This document shows positions 46,075-54,985 of a stretch of 64,000 bases of DNA, one piece after another. Position 1 is the first letter of the stretch, and each line of letters starts with the position of its first letter. Below the pieces are notes generated by a model. It did not search any database, was not told the DNA's origin, and worked only from the letters and a program-made list of their open reading frames with translations. Source of the stretch: Paraburkholderia guartelaensis (GTDB taxonomy: Bacteria; Pseudomonadota; Gammaproteobacteria; Burkholderiales; Burkholderiaceae); assembly GCF_004353905.1 (NCBI RefSeq), contig NZ_SMOD01000014.1, positions 1 through 64,000 on the forward strand, written 5' to 3'. The position numbers and the translations under genes are program-made.

Positions 46075-47229
46075 TCACCGGGCGGGCTCTGCCAGATCCT
46101 CTTCCACGAAGCGCAAGATCGCCTCGACGAGCGCCTCGCGTGGATAGGCATTCTGTGTCACGAAGAGCGCCCCGATCGTCGGATGCGTGCGGGCAACCGG
46201 CACGGCTAGCGCCCAATGATCCGCATTCACGTAGGCGAGAAGCGTGCTGCCGGGTACAACCTCATCGTAGAAGATGACCTGGCTGTCGTTTCGCGAATCG
46301 ACGCGTGAGAGCTTGTTGTAGCTCGATTTCAGGATGGACGAGACGCGTTCCGGCTGCGGGAATGTCACGATCGAGTAGTACCGCAGATCGCCTGGAAGAG
46401 GGTGTTGCGCGAGCCACATCTTGCGCGTGGCCGGCCTCAGGCTCTGCACACCGCCGCCATCGCCCGAGTTGCAGGTTGCCCCCGGAAAGTATCGCAGCAG
46501 GTCCGCCTCGTATTGTTTGGCGTTGTTGGCAAGCGGAGATCCGCCGATCGCACCGGCTGCACTCACCATCGCCGCGATACGGCTTCGAATTTCCGGGTAG
46601 GCGACCAGCGCTTCGAGAATGTCGGGAGCCCCCTTTGAATAGCCAATCAGGACGATGCGCGGTGCACCCTCGAGCGCTGGCATCGCCATGATCGCGTCGC
46701 GAATCTGGCGGGCGTTATGGGTGGAACTCGACAGCGCATCGACGTCGAGCAGCGTTGCGTCGAAGCCGAACTGGCGCAGATGCGTCACGACGGAGTTGGG
46801 TGGATCCAGCCACGGTTTGAAACAGCCGTAGCCGATTCCCGGCACGACGACTGCGATGAGGTGACGTCGCGATTGCCCCAGATCGACAGGCTTGCCGGTG
46901 CCGTCCGGCTCGTTGCCCACTCGGGTCAGTGCGTCTTCACAGGGCCGGTAGTCCGGTAGTGCCGGGCCGCGCGCTGCGAGCACTGCGCAATAGACCTCCC
47001 TGAAGCGCCCCCGCTTGTCCACTACGCCGGCCTGGGACGCGGGCACGAGAGCCAGTGGTGGCGTATCGGTCGAATACGGCGTCAGCGGTTTCGTCGCGCA
47101 TGCGACCAGCAGAATTCCTGCCGTTATCGTCGCCAGCGCGACGCGGGCCCGGCACGCTACACCCATGACGGTGTCGTGGCGTTTCGGTGCGAAGGGCCAT
47201 GCCATGAGTCTCGGGTCATCGACCTGCAT
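46075..47229 (-). CDS. alpha/beta-hydrolase-like lipoprotein
   Basis: 384 residues from ATG 47229, which follows GAGGAG, though the later ATG 47166 would give a cleaner lipoprotein signal (ATITAGILLVAC). The core has GIGYGCFKPWLDPP (oxyanion-type loop), IVLIGYSKGAPDILEALVAYP with nucleophile Ser in GYSKG, and IFYDEVVPGSTLLAYVNADHWALAVPV, a plausible Asp/His end. It is an envelope-anchored esterase/lipase-like protein. The gene overlaps the preceding LssY_C-like gene by 14 bp. Confidence 0.7.
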   Translation of the reverse strand: MQVDDPRLMAWPFAPKRHDTVMGVACRARVALATITAGILLVACATKPLTPYSTDTPPLALVPASQAGVVDKRGRFREVYCAVLAARGPALPDYRPCEDALTRVGNEPDGTGKPVDLGQSRRHLIAVVVPGIGYGCFKPWLDPPNSVVTHLRQFGFDATLLDVDALSSSTHNARQIRDAIMAMPALEGAPRIVLIGYSKGAPDILEALVAYPEIRSRIAAMVSAAGAIGGSPLANNAKQYEADLLRYFPGATCNSGDGGGVQSLRPATRKMWLAQHPLPGDLRYYSIVTFPQPERVSSILKSSYNKLSRVDSRNDSQVIFYDEVVPGSTLLAYVNADHWALAVPVARTHPTIGALFVTQNAYPREALVEAILRFVEEDLAEPAR

Positions 47230-48457
47230 CGCCGGTTGCTCCTCGTTGAACGGTGTCGCGCCTTTCGAGGTACGGCGCCCAGTCGATAAAATCCACGTCC
47301 GACAAACTACGCGGTCTCACCGCGAAGAACACGACTGCGCGCAATCCGTCCGTGTAGTAGGTCGCTCCATCGAGTGTGGTTCGGGGGTGGGTCGACGGCG
47401 CCGCGCCGACCCCGTTCACAAATCCCAGTTTGTCGAGCCCGGTTGAATACATCAGGTCCTGAATCAGGAAGTTGCGCGCCTCATCGACGTTCCCCTGCAG
47501 GACGAGGTGTGACTTGCCGCGTGGGGCAAAGCGGCCGCCTATCGGTCGGCCAACCTGCGCGATGTACACGAGTTGCCCCTGAAAGCGGATCGGGGTGAGC
47601 CATCCGCGTATCCAGGTCGCGGGTGCGCCCGTTTGCGCCTCTTTGCGCATCACGAAGTCCGGTTCCCGGCCGAAGACGCGCTGCGCCAGATCGGGCGCCC
47701 GTGCATCGCGCCGGTAATTACGCCGTATCAGGGCCGCGCCGATGTCAGTGAGCTGGCCAATGCCGACCGCGTTCAGGGGATCGGCCTGCACTGCCCCGCT
47801 TGCGTCGGTCGCGCAGCACGGAAGGCGTTCCAGCGCGGCGCGCAGTGACGCGAGGTCGGTGTAGTCCGTGATTGCAGTTTCGGGGAACGTCTGTGCAAGA
47901 TGCGGATCCATCGTTCCACCGGGCACGCGCACGAAAAGCGAGACGGGAATCAGCGTGTGGTTTCCGAGCAGATCGATATTGACCAGCTTGATGCCCCGAT
48001 CCGGGTTGGTGAACAGGATGCCCGAGCGGGTCTCGCCTGGTGGGATCGGGTTGCCGAATGCGAGCTTCGCGAAATAGTCGTCCATGCTCGAATTCGTTGC
48101 GCCGCCAAACAGCGTATGGTGGGACCAGGCGACTTCGTGAGGCGAGAAGTAGTCCGGGTCGGTGCCCGAGCGCAACAGCCACAGCGCCTGCGACGTCCCG
48201 TTCTGCACTTCGATCCATAGTGGCTGAACTTTGGTGCCGTTGATATCTGCGCCATAGATTCGTTTGCTATCCTCACTGTCGAGTATCGTCGCGCTGACGC
48301 GTACGTCATGACTGGTCGTGCTGGTCGCACGCTCACGTAGCGCCGTTTCGTCGGCCTCGGGCGGCTCGTGCCATGTCGTACAGCCAGCGAGTGCGAGCGC
48401 GAGTAACAATTCCCCCACACGCACCCGCACACGATGAACGGTTGGCGACAGGCTCAC
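47216..48457 (-). CDS. LssY_C-like lipoprotein, paralogue B
   Basis: 413 residues from GTG 48457, which overlaps the stop of paralogue A (GTGA). The lipobox is LALALAGC. The protein has the same two-part layout as paralogue A: N-part with VQPLWIEVQNGTSQALWLL and DPDYFSPHEVAW, then LPCCATDASGAVQADPLNAVGIGQL, and a C-part FVMRKEAQTGAPATWIRGWLTP, FQGQLVYIAQVGRPIGGRFA and DEARNFLIQDLMYSTGLDKLG. The C-part weakly matches the LssY C-terminal domain. Function unknown. Confidence 0.72.
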   Translation of the reverse strand: MSLSPTVHRVRVRVGELLLALALAGCTTWHEPPEADETALRERATSTTSHDVRVSATILDSEDSKRIYGADINGTKVQPLWIEVQNGTSQALWLLRSGTDPDYFSPHEVAWSHHTLFGGATNSSMDDYFAKLAFGNPIPPGETRSGILFTNPDRGIKLVNIDLLGNHTLIPVSLFVRVPGGTMDPHLAQTFPETAITDYTDLASLRAALERLPCCATDASGAVQADPLNAVGIGQLTDIGAALIRRNYRRDARAPDLAQRVFGREPDFVMRKEAQTGAPATWIRGWLTPIRFQGQLVYIAQVGRPIGGRFAPRGKSHLVLQGNVDEARNFLIQDLMYSTGLDKLGFVNGVGAAPSTHPRTTLDGATYYTDGLRAVVFFAVRPRSLSDVDFIDWAPYLERRDTVQRGATGDAGR

Positions 48458-49743
48458 GGTTTGGCCCCAGGTGTAGCGTGCACGACCCTGTATGGCGTGA
48501 CCCACGGCAAGACCTCGATATTCGAAAGCGCCGTCGGCATGCGGTCGAACACGAGCACGACGCGATAGCCATCCGTGAAGTATGGATCGGTTGTCAGGTT
48601 GCGGCGCGGAGCGCTTTCCGGCGCAGTGCCCACACCCGCTACGAGACCGAACTTCGCGAGATTCTGCGAATATGTCATGTCCTCGGTCAGCGCGGTGCGC
48701 GCTTCATCCACATCCGGGTCGATCTTGTGCGTGGTGAACGTCGACGAATGCCATGTCAGCCGGATACCGATATCGCGGCTGACCTGTCCCACCCAGACAG
48801 GCTTGTCGTGGTAGCGCATGTTGCTGAGCCAGAGCCGCATGTGGTTGCGCTGGTGGATGTCGCCGCGCGCCTTTTGCAGCGCCAGGTCCTGTGCGCGGCC
48901 AAAGAGGTAGAGGTCACTCACGGGTGCGTTGACATAGGGTTCACCGGACAGTGCGGCGCTGATCATGTGCCTGATTGCGCCTGACCATTTCTGTTCAGTC
49001 AGACTCCAGCCCCGGCGAACGAGCGCGGGAAAGGCGTCGTCGAGACTGCCGACGATCACCAGGTTGAGCGGATCGCCATGCTTCGAGCCGTCCTCGTTCG
49101 TGGCGCAGCACGGCAGGGCTTCGAGCGCGGCGCGAAAACTCGCGTCATCCGTGTAATTCACGACCGGTGCGTCGGGATCATCCGCACGTTTGAATACCTG
49201 GCTGCGCTTGTAGTCGGCCTCGAATCCCGGCACGGCTACGAAAATCGAAAACGTCCGGGCGCGCTCCCGGGCGACGAGGTCGATCTGTACGAGCTTCGCG
49301 CCTTCATTGAGATTGGTCAGCACGAATCCTGCGACTCTTTCTCCGGGGTGGACAGGATTATGAAAGGCAAGCGAACGAAACCGGCGATCCAGTTCGGCCT
49401 GCTGATCATGTGAAAGCGCGCCAGAAAATGCTTCGGCCGCCTCCGACGCGGGAAAGAAGTTCGGATCGAGACCAGGTGACAGGAGAAAATAATTGCGATC
49501 CTCATGATTCTCGACTTCGATCCATACCGGCTGGATGTTCCTGTCGGCAAGTGGTACGCCATAAACCGCTGCGCTTTCCTCCGGCGACAGCACGGCCGTC
49601 GTCACCTGCATGCCGCCCTCTGTGCGTGTCACTGCGCGATTCTTGTATGCAGGTACGAAGTCCGATGACCGCGTTGTGGTGCAGCTCGCCAGTACGCAGC
49701 CGGCGAAGCTGACAACCAGCATCAACATCACGATGCGGTTCAC
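48454..49743 (-). CDS. LssY_C-like lipoprotein, paralogue A
   Basis: 429 residues, lipobox VLASC. The C-terminal half has the LssY_C pattern more clearly than its paralogue: YLFGRAQDLALQKARGDIHQ, HMRLWLSNMRYHDKPVWVGQ, VSRDIGIRLTWHSSTFTTHK, IDPDVDEARTALTEDMTYSQ. Before it is PCCATNEDGSKHGDPLNLVIVGSLDDAFPALVRRGW. LssY domains are usually fused to membrane PAP2/DedA-type proteins; here the domain is a standalone surface lipoprotein. It begins the three-gene overlapping unit. Confidence 0.75.
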   Translation of the reverse strand: MNRIVMLMLVVSFAGCVLASCTTTRSSDFVPAYKNRAVTRTEGGMQVTTAVLSPEESAAVYGVPLADRNIQPVWIEVENHEDRNYFLLSPGLDPNFFPASEAAEAFSGALSHDQQAELDRRFRSLAFHNPVHPGERVAGFVLTNLNEGAKLVQIDLVARERARTFSIFVAVPGFEADYKRSQVFKRADDPDAPVVNYTDDASFRAALEALPCCATNEDGSKHGDPLNLVIVGSLDDAFPALVRRGWSLTEQKWSGAIRHMISAALSGEPYVNAPVSDLYLFGRAQDLALQKARGDIHQRNHMRLWLSNMRYHDKPVWVGQVSRDIGIRLTWHSSTFTTHKIDPDVDEARTALTEDMTYSQNLAKFGLVAGVGTAPESAPRRNLTTDPYFTDGYRVVLVFDRMPTALSNIEVLPWVTPYRVVHATPGAKP

Positions 49744-50560
49744 CGAGACACCTCTTCACGGGGATCAAGGGAGGCGTTGTATCCGATTACCGGCCGAACT
49801 TGATGGTGCCGATGGCGTGGCCTATCGCCAGGGCCAGGAACGGCGCGACTTCGGGTCGCGCGCCTGGCAGATTCATGGCGCAGCGCCGCCAGGTTCAGAA
49901 ATGGGCTGCAAGTCGCGGCATGCTTGCCGCTGCGTAGAGTGCGGGGCCTGCCGTGGGCCTGGCAAGCATTCCGTCTATACCAGCTCGCGCTGCCCGAATT
50001 GAGTCTAGACCATTATCGTTGTGGTGATGCTCCATCGTCGAGATGATGCGCATAGTGTGGTGAAAGCGGTTGCAGGCGCATAAACCGGGATCGACAAGCA
50101 GCAATCGGATGACGCGCGCTGTCTTCGCTTCGGTTTCCAGCAGCTAATAGCAATTAACTAGTTGGTTACCTGAAGTACCTGGCTGCATGCTGGTAGCGTA
50201 GCCATCGGACCAAAGTCCTATTGCTGGAAGAGGCGACGTGATCGATATTCCACTTCGAACACGCTCGTGCAGCAACGGCCCAGCGTGAACAACAAAAAAA
50301 TCGAGCTTGCTGTTGTGTTACCGGGAGCGCGCGACCAGTTCCCTCGAGCTTACGCACAACGCTGTCAATGATGCTGCCATCGGCGGCCTGCGTCGGCCAC
50401 CGCTTGCATTCGAAGTGTTTGGAACAACTCCAACAACTCCAACAACCGCACTACGCCAGGCGTCTTTCTGCCCGCAGCCTCAAGATTTCAACTGTTACTT
50501 CGGTTGATGAGGCATGGCAAATTATTTAGTTTTGCGAATCAATCAAGGCGAGGTTCCACC
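49744..50560. other. 817-bp gap upstream of the AspT-like gene
   Basis: Between the lipoprotein gene (minus) and the exchanger gene (plus) no convincing gene was found. A minus-strand reading at 49895-50104 is open for 69 codons but has unremarkable composition and no clear ribosome-binding site. The stretch contains the degenerate palindrome at 50204-50221 and is more AT-rich after 50270, fitting a long regulatory leader for the operon at 50561. Confidence 0.5.
50204..50221. promoter_or_regulatory. 18-bp palindrome, degenerate copy
   Basis: ATCGGACCAAAGTCCTAT differs from the exact copies at 357 and 54864 at two positions of the right arm. It lies about 340 bp before the AspT-like gene. See the exact copies for the regulator inference. 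Confidence 0.4.
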
Positions 50561-52309
50561 ATGTCATGGCTTGCGGACACGTTGCGTGCATATCCTGAGA
50601 TTGCCGTATTTCTCGCGCTTGGCATCGGCTACTGGGTTGGAGGCTTCAGCTACAAGGGCTTCAGCCTCGGCGCCGTGACGGCGACGTTGCTTGCAGCCGT
50701 TGCGATCGGGCAGATCCCCCACCTGATCATTTCGGCCGACGTCAAGCATGTTTTCTTTCTGATGTTCCTGTTTGCGGTGGGATACGGCGTCGGGCCGCAG
50801 TTCGTGCGCGGCATCGCCAAGGATGGCGTGCCACAGGCGCTCTTTACCGTCGTTCTAAATGTACTGTGTCTCGCCGCGCCGATCGTTGCTGCGAAGCTTG
50901 CCGGCTACAGCGTCGGATCAGCGGCCGGGCTCTTCGCCGGTTCGCAAACCATTTCCGCTTCGATGGGTCTTGCCACGGACGCGATCAACCGGCTGGGGCT
51001 ACCTGCTGACCAGACCAAGGCGTTACTGGATGCGATGCCGACTGCGTACGCTGTTAGCTACATCTTTGGCACGGTCGGCTCGGCGGTGATTCTCGCGACC
51101 CTGGGGCCGCTATTGCTACGCATCGACCTCGTCGCGGCGTGCAAGGAGTATGAAGCGACTCTCGGTGGCGCGAAGGAATTTGGCGGGCCGGGGCAGGCGT
51201 GGCACCGGTACGAATTGCGCGCGTTTCGCATCCCTGTGGACGGGCAGGCTGTCGGCAAGACGGTCAGCCAGCTGGAAGCAATCGAGCCCGAAGGCGTGCG
51301 GCTATTTATCGAACGCGTCAGGCGCGGTAGCAACATACAGGAAGCCACGCTGGATTTCGTCCTGAAGCCTGATGACGTGGTGGCAGTCTCCGGCCCCCGC
51401 GAACAACTCGTGTCGCTACTCGGGGCGAAGGGCGCAGAAGTCGGCAACGGCGGCAGCCAGGTCGTATCGACTCTCGGGGTGAAGGCCCTGGAAGTCGACG
51501 ATCCCGAACTGCTGGCGGTTCCGGCAGAAGGCGTGGACGTTTTTGTAACCGACAAGGCGGTTGACGGCAAGACCTTGCAGGAACTCGGGAAACTCCCTGC
51601 GGCTCGGGGCGTCTTCCTCAGGAAAATCAAGCGCGGTCCGACTGAAACGCTGATTCCGGTGTTGCCGAACACCCGGCTGCTGCGCGGAGATACGGTAACG
51701 ATCGTCGGCCGTACGCAGGACACGACTGCGGCAGCGAAGGCGCTTGGCGTCCTCGACCGGCCATCCAATGTGACGGATGTGGCCTGGGTAAGCCTCGCGA
51801 TCACGGTTGGCGCGCTTGTGGGGGCGGTCGTCATCAAGGCCTCCGGCATTCCCATCACGCTGTCGACTGCAGGTGGTGCGCTGATCGCGGGCATCATCTT
51901 TGGCTGGCTGCGCGCCATTCACCCCACTTTCGGCCGCATTCCCGAACCCACGGTCTGGTTCATGAACTCCGTCGGCCTGAACATGTTCATCGCCGTCGTC
52001 GGAATCAGCGCGGGTCCTGGTTTCGTCTCGGGTCTGCAGCAGTTGGGCGTGAGCCTTTTCCTGTGGGGCATTTTCGCCACGAGCGTTCCGCTGATTCTCG
52101 GGATGCTGATCGCCAAGTATGTGTTCCGGTTCCATCCCGCCATTCTGCTCGGGGTGTGTGCGGGCGCAAGAACCACGACGGCCGCACTTGGGATGATCTG
52201 TGATGCCGCGAAGAGTCAGATCCCCGGCCTCGGCTACACGGTTACCTATGCCGTCGGCAACACCCTGCTGACTATCTGGGGCATGGTCCTCGTGATGATC
52301 ATGACCTAG
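50561..52309 (+). CDS. AspT-type aspartate:alanine-like exchanger
   Basis: 582 residues from ATG 50561 (GCGAGG upstream). Two blocks of about five membrane helices flank two cytoplasmic TrkA-C-type domains (residues about 205-370: FRIPVDGQAVGKTVSQLEAI, DVVAVSGPREQLVSLLG, LLRGDTVTIVGRTQDT). The second half has LSTAGGALIAGIIFGWLRAIHPTFG and GARTTTAALGMICDAAKS. Members exchange a dicarboxylic amino acid for its decarboxylated product. The glutamate decarboxylase gene follows 86 bp later, so glutamate/GABA exchange is the likely role. Confidence 0.9.
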   Translation: MSWLADTLRAYPEIAVFLALGIGYWVGGFSYKGFSLGAVTATLLAAVAIGQIPHLIISADVKHVFFLMFLFAVGYGVGPQFVRGIAKDGVPQALFTVVLNVLCLAAPIVAAKLAGYSVGSAAGLFAGSQTISASMGLATDAINRLGLPADQTKALLDAMPTAYAVSYIFGTVGSAVILATLGPLLLRIDLVAACKEYEATLGGAKEFGGPGQAWHRYELRAFRIPVDGQAVGKTVSQLEAIEPEGVRLFIERVRRGSNIQEATLDFVLKPDDVVAVSGPREQLVSLLGAKGAEVGNGGSQVVSTLGVKALEVDDPELLAVPAEGVDVFVTDKAVDGKTLQELGKLPAARGVFLRKIKRGPTETLIPVLPNTRLLRGDTVTIVGRTQDTTAAAKALGVLDRPSNVTDVAWVSLAITVGALVGAVVIKASGIPITLSTAGGALIAGIIFGWLRAIHPTFGRIPEPTVWFMNSVGLNMFIAVVGISAGPGFVSGLQQLGVSLFLWGIFATSVPLILGMLIAKYVFRFHPAILLGVCAGARTTTAALGMICDAAKSQIPGLGYTVTYAVGNTLLTIWGMVLVMIMT

Positions 52310-52395
52310 TGGGCGCTCGCCGTTCGTGGCCTGCGAAGCAGTGTTAGGCAGGCTGTTCACTCACGTGACGTTTCTTCAAACTCGAGGAGTTTTAG

Positions 52396-53775
52396 ATGGC
52401 CACGCCAATCGACAAAGTCACGCCCTACGACGAATTCAACTACCCGGTTCCGGAGAACGAGTTCCCGAAGGAGGGCATGAGCGCACGCGCTGCGGCCGCA
52501 GTCGTCATCAGCGACGAGTGGACCGATTGCAACCCGATGCAGAATTTGTCGTCGTTCCTGACCACGTTTGCAGAGGAGGAAGTGATCGAAGTTGCCAAGC
52601 GCAACATGTTCAAGAACTATATCGACCACGACATGTATCCGCAGCTGTATGCGCAGGAAACGCGGATGGTGAAGTGGTTGCATCAGCTGTGGAACGGACC
52701 GAAGGAGGCGGAGCCGTACGGTACCGGAACGGTGGGTTCGTCCGAAGCGTGTATGCTGGCCGGCCTCGCTCACAAATGGAACTGGCGCCAGAAGCGGGAG
52801 AAAGAGGGCAAGGATGCGAGCCGGCCCAACATGGTGACGGGCGGCAATGTGCAGATCGTGTGGAAGAAGTTCTTGCGCTACTTCGACGTCGAACCGCGGA
52901 TCGTGCCGCTGTCCCCAGGCCAGTACCGGCTGACCGCCGATGAGCTTGAAAAGTATGTGGATGAAAACACCATCTCGGTAGTGGCGATTGCCGGGCAGAC
53001 CTTTACCGGCGAAGACGATGACATTCAGGGCATTCACGACTGGCTCGACGACTACGAGAAGAGAACGGGCATCTCGGTTCCCATGCATATCGATGGCGCA
53101 TCAGGTGGCTTTGTCAATCCGTTCCTGTACCCCGATTACAAATGGGACTTTCGGCTGCCGCGTGTGCAGTCGATCAACGCCTCCGGGCACAAGTACGGCC
53201 TGTGCCCGCCCGGATGCGGCTGGGTGGTTTTCCGCGAGCGCAAGATCTTCAACGAGGATCTGGTTTTCTATGTGAATTATCTGGGTGGGGAAATGCCGAC
53301 CGCGACGCTGAACTTCAGTCGTAACGGTTTCAATATCGCCTGCCAATACTATATTTTCCTGCGCCTCGGATTCGAGGGGTACAAGCGGATCATGCAGCAC
53401 ACGCTGGACAATGCGATCGCGCTGCGAAAGAAGCTTGTGGACAGCGGCTACTTTACGATCATGAATGAGAGCCAGCGTATTCCTGTCGTCGCAGTCACAC
53501 TCGACAAGAAAATCACGAAGTTCAACGAGTTCGATGTTTCGAACAAGGTCCGCGAAAAGGGCTGGGTACTCTCGGCGTACACGATGCCACCGAACGCTGA
53601 ATCTGTGCGCAGTCTGCGAGTCGTGGTCCGCCCGCATGTCAATCACAATGTGGCGGAGATGGTGAGCGACGATATTATCGCTGCGTGCAAATTCCTCCAG
53701 GAGCATGGCGGTAATGCGACGCCGCCGAAGCTCCATGCGCACGCGGCCGAGAAGACGACATTGACTAAGTGCTGA
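52396..53775 (+). CDS. gadB: glutamate decarboxylase
   Basis: 459 residues, PLP-dependent group II decarboxylase. The PLP lysine is Lys266 in SINASGHKYGLCPPGCGWVVF, with the preceding His-Ile-Asp-Gly-Ala substrate loop VPMHIDGASGGFVNPFLYPD. YGTGTVGSSEACMLAGLAHKW is the glycine-rich cofactor loop. It converts glutamate to GABA with proton consumption. With the AspT-like gene upstream it forms a probable acid-resistance unit. The start at 52396 follows TCGAGGAG. Confidence 0.96.
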   Translation: MATPIDKVTPYDEFNYPVPENEFPKEGMSARAAAAVVISDEWTDCNPMQNLSSFLTTFAEEEVIEVAKRNMFKNYIDHDMYPQLYAQETRMVKWLHQLWNGPKEAEPYGTGTVGSSEACMLAGLAHKWNWRQKREKEGKDASRPNMVTGGNVQIVWKKFLRYFDVEPRIVPLSPGQYRLTADELEKYVDENTISVVAIAGQTFTGEDDDIQGIHDWLDDYEKRTGISVPMHIDGASGGFVNPFLYPDYKWDFRLPRVQSINASGHKYGLCPPGCGWVVFRERKIFNEDLVFYVNYLGGEMPTATLNFSRNGFNIACQYYIFLRLGFEGYKRIMQHTLDNAIALRKKLVDSGYFTIMNESQRIPVVAVTLDKKITKFNEFDVSNKVREKGWVLSAYTMPPNAESVRSLRVVVRPHVNHNVAEMVSDDIIAACKFLQEHGGNATPPKLHAHAAEKTTLTKC

Positions 53776-53851
53776 CGAAGACCATCCATTCGATGATCCC
53801 GCATTTGGCGGGGCCGAGGCAAGCAGCGACGCGCCGGTTCACGCCATGTTT

Positions 53852-53877
53852 GCGCTCCGTTCTTTTGGGCGGAGCGC
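53852..53877. terminator. hairpin downstream of the glutamate decarboxylase gene
   Basis: GCGCTCCG (53852-53859) and CGGAGCGC (53870-53877) form a perfect 8-bp stem with a 10-nt T-rich loop, between the decarboxylase stop and a convergent gene. No T-run follows, so it may be a weak or bidirectional terminator. Confidence 0.45.
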
Positions 53878-53942
53878 CGATCGACAACTGGAGGCTTGAG
53901 TTGTTCGAGTATCGTCAGATAGTAAGAGCTGGTTCCGCTGCG

Positions 53943-54359
53943 TCAACTTTCCAGTGAATCGAGAATATGCGTGGAGCCATATGCTTTGTGACACAGGGCT
54001 TTGGCGGCCTGCGCCAGCGGTTTGTCGGAGTCTATCGCGATATAATCCGTCTCACCTTCCCACTGCTTGACGAGTTTGCCGTGAAGCCATTTTGAATCGG
54101 AAGTTTCTCTGTACTGCCAACTCTCACAATCGAATATCAAGTGGACGGAGCGTTCGTCATAGGTAACATCTCCCGGGTTATCGGGCTTGCTGAGTTTCAT
54201 GCGCAGCCACGCATGAACAAGCGGGTGTTCCTCTGAAATGGTAGATCGATCGACCCATATCGACCCGGGCGGACCGGAATAAATTTCGTCCCAGTTCGCA
54301 GCGTATGCATTTGCATAGATGCTGGCCAGAAGACCGACGACCATCGCGTTTCGTAACAT
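53943..54359 (-). CDS. surface-adhesin-E-like exported protein
   Basis: 138 residues from ATG 54359 (GAGGTGG upstream), with a signal peptide MLRNAMVVGLLASIYANAYA. The mature part fits the SAE/surface-adhesin E pattern: NWDEIYSGPPGSIWVDRSTISEEHPLVHAWLRMKLSKP, YDERSVHLIFDCESWQYRET and GKLVKQWEGETD. Family proteins are described as surface proteins of Haemophilus and related bacteria, but the function here is unknown. A longer start at 54425 lacks a ribosome-binding site. Confidence 0.72.
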   Translation of the reverse strand: MLRNAMVVGLLASIYANAYAANWDEIYSGPPGSIWVDRSTISEEHPLVHAWLRMKLSKPDNPGDVTYDERSVHLIFDCESWQYRETSDSKWLHGKLVKQWEGETDYIAIDSDKPLAQAAKALCHKAYGSTHILDSLES

Positions 54360-54425
54360 GTTTTTCCACCTCGTAGATAGTCTGTCCGAAATCACGCGAT
54401 TCGAAGATCGGGTGACGCGCTTCAT

Positions 54426-54671
54426 TTACAGTTCAGTTTCGTCCGCCGCAGCACACTCGAGCGCGTATACGGAAGCTGCAGTCATCGCTTCGTCGCTGCT
54501 GCCGAAATCTTGTTTGATTTTGTGCCTTATGCCAGGGATACGGGTTCTCTGTTCGGTATGAAAAATCTTTCGTTCGAATCGCACGGACGCGTGCCACACA
54601 CCAGGCGTCGCTTCATGTACCTCACAAAAGCAGTAGTAACCGCTTTCTTCGAAATACCTATATTCCGGCAT
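54426..54671 (-). CDS. small hypothetical protein, 81 aa
   Basis: ATG 54671 has GGAGACAGCC before it; the longer start at 54707 is less good. The product (MPEYRYFEESGYYCFCEVHE, then FERKIFHTEQRTRIPGI and an alanine-rich end) is soluble and Cys-poor. It lies 66 bp before the adhesin-like gene. No family was recognised. The exact palindrome at 54864-54881 lies 190 bp upstream. Confidence 0.6.
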   Translation of the reverse strand: MPEYRYFEESGYYCFCEVHEATPGVWHASVRFERKIFHTEQRTRIPGIRHKIKQDFGSSDEAMTAASVYALECAAADETEL

Positions 54672-54863
54672 GGCTGTCTCCGGCTGGATTATCGACGGCC
54701 CAATCACCGGGGTGTCCTTTGCTGAGCCGCGCTGCGGATGATACGGCCGGTGCAGTAGCGAAAAGAGGTTTCATAACGAACTCCCTCAGGGGCCACTTCG
54801 GATCTGTCGCGATTGAAACGACGCCGCCACTTCCAAACTAGGCGTTTGGGCACGTTTGCTCTA

Positions 54864-54881
54864 TCGGACCAAGGTCCGATG
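54864..54881. promoter_or_regulatory. 18-bp palindrome ATCGGACC-AA-GGTCCGAT, copy 2
   Basis: Identical to the element at 357-374. It sits in the region 54672-54985 that has no other gene, between the LysR stop and the small gene at 54671. It is a candidate response-regulator box for that gene. Confidence 0.55.
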
Positions 54882-54985
54882 TGAGTTAATCCGGACGCTC
54901 GCTCATAGACTCTGGCAACGGCGGGTTGCAGAGGTACAACGGTCATATTGTCCGTGACATGGCGCACGGCGCCTTAGTGTCAGTT

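Noticed and set aside
49895..50104. 69-codon minus-strand frame in the gap before the AspT-like gene
   Set aside because: No clear ribosome-binding site or recognisable pattern, and start choice arbitrary; kept only as part of the gap description.
50530..50545. Possible FNR box before the AspT-like gene (AATCAATCAAGG)
   Set aside because: The spacing and arms do not match TTGATNNNNATCAA on either strand.
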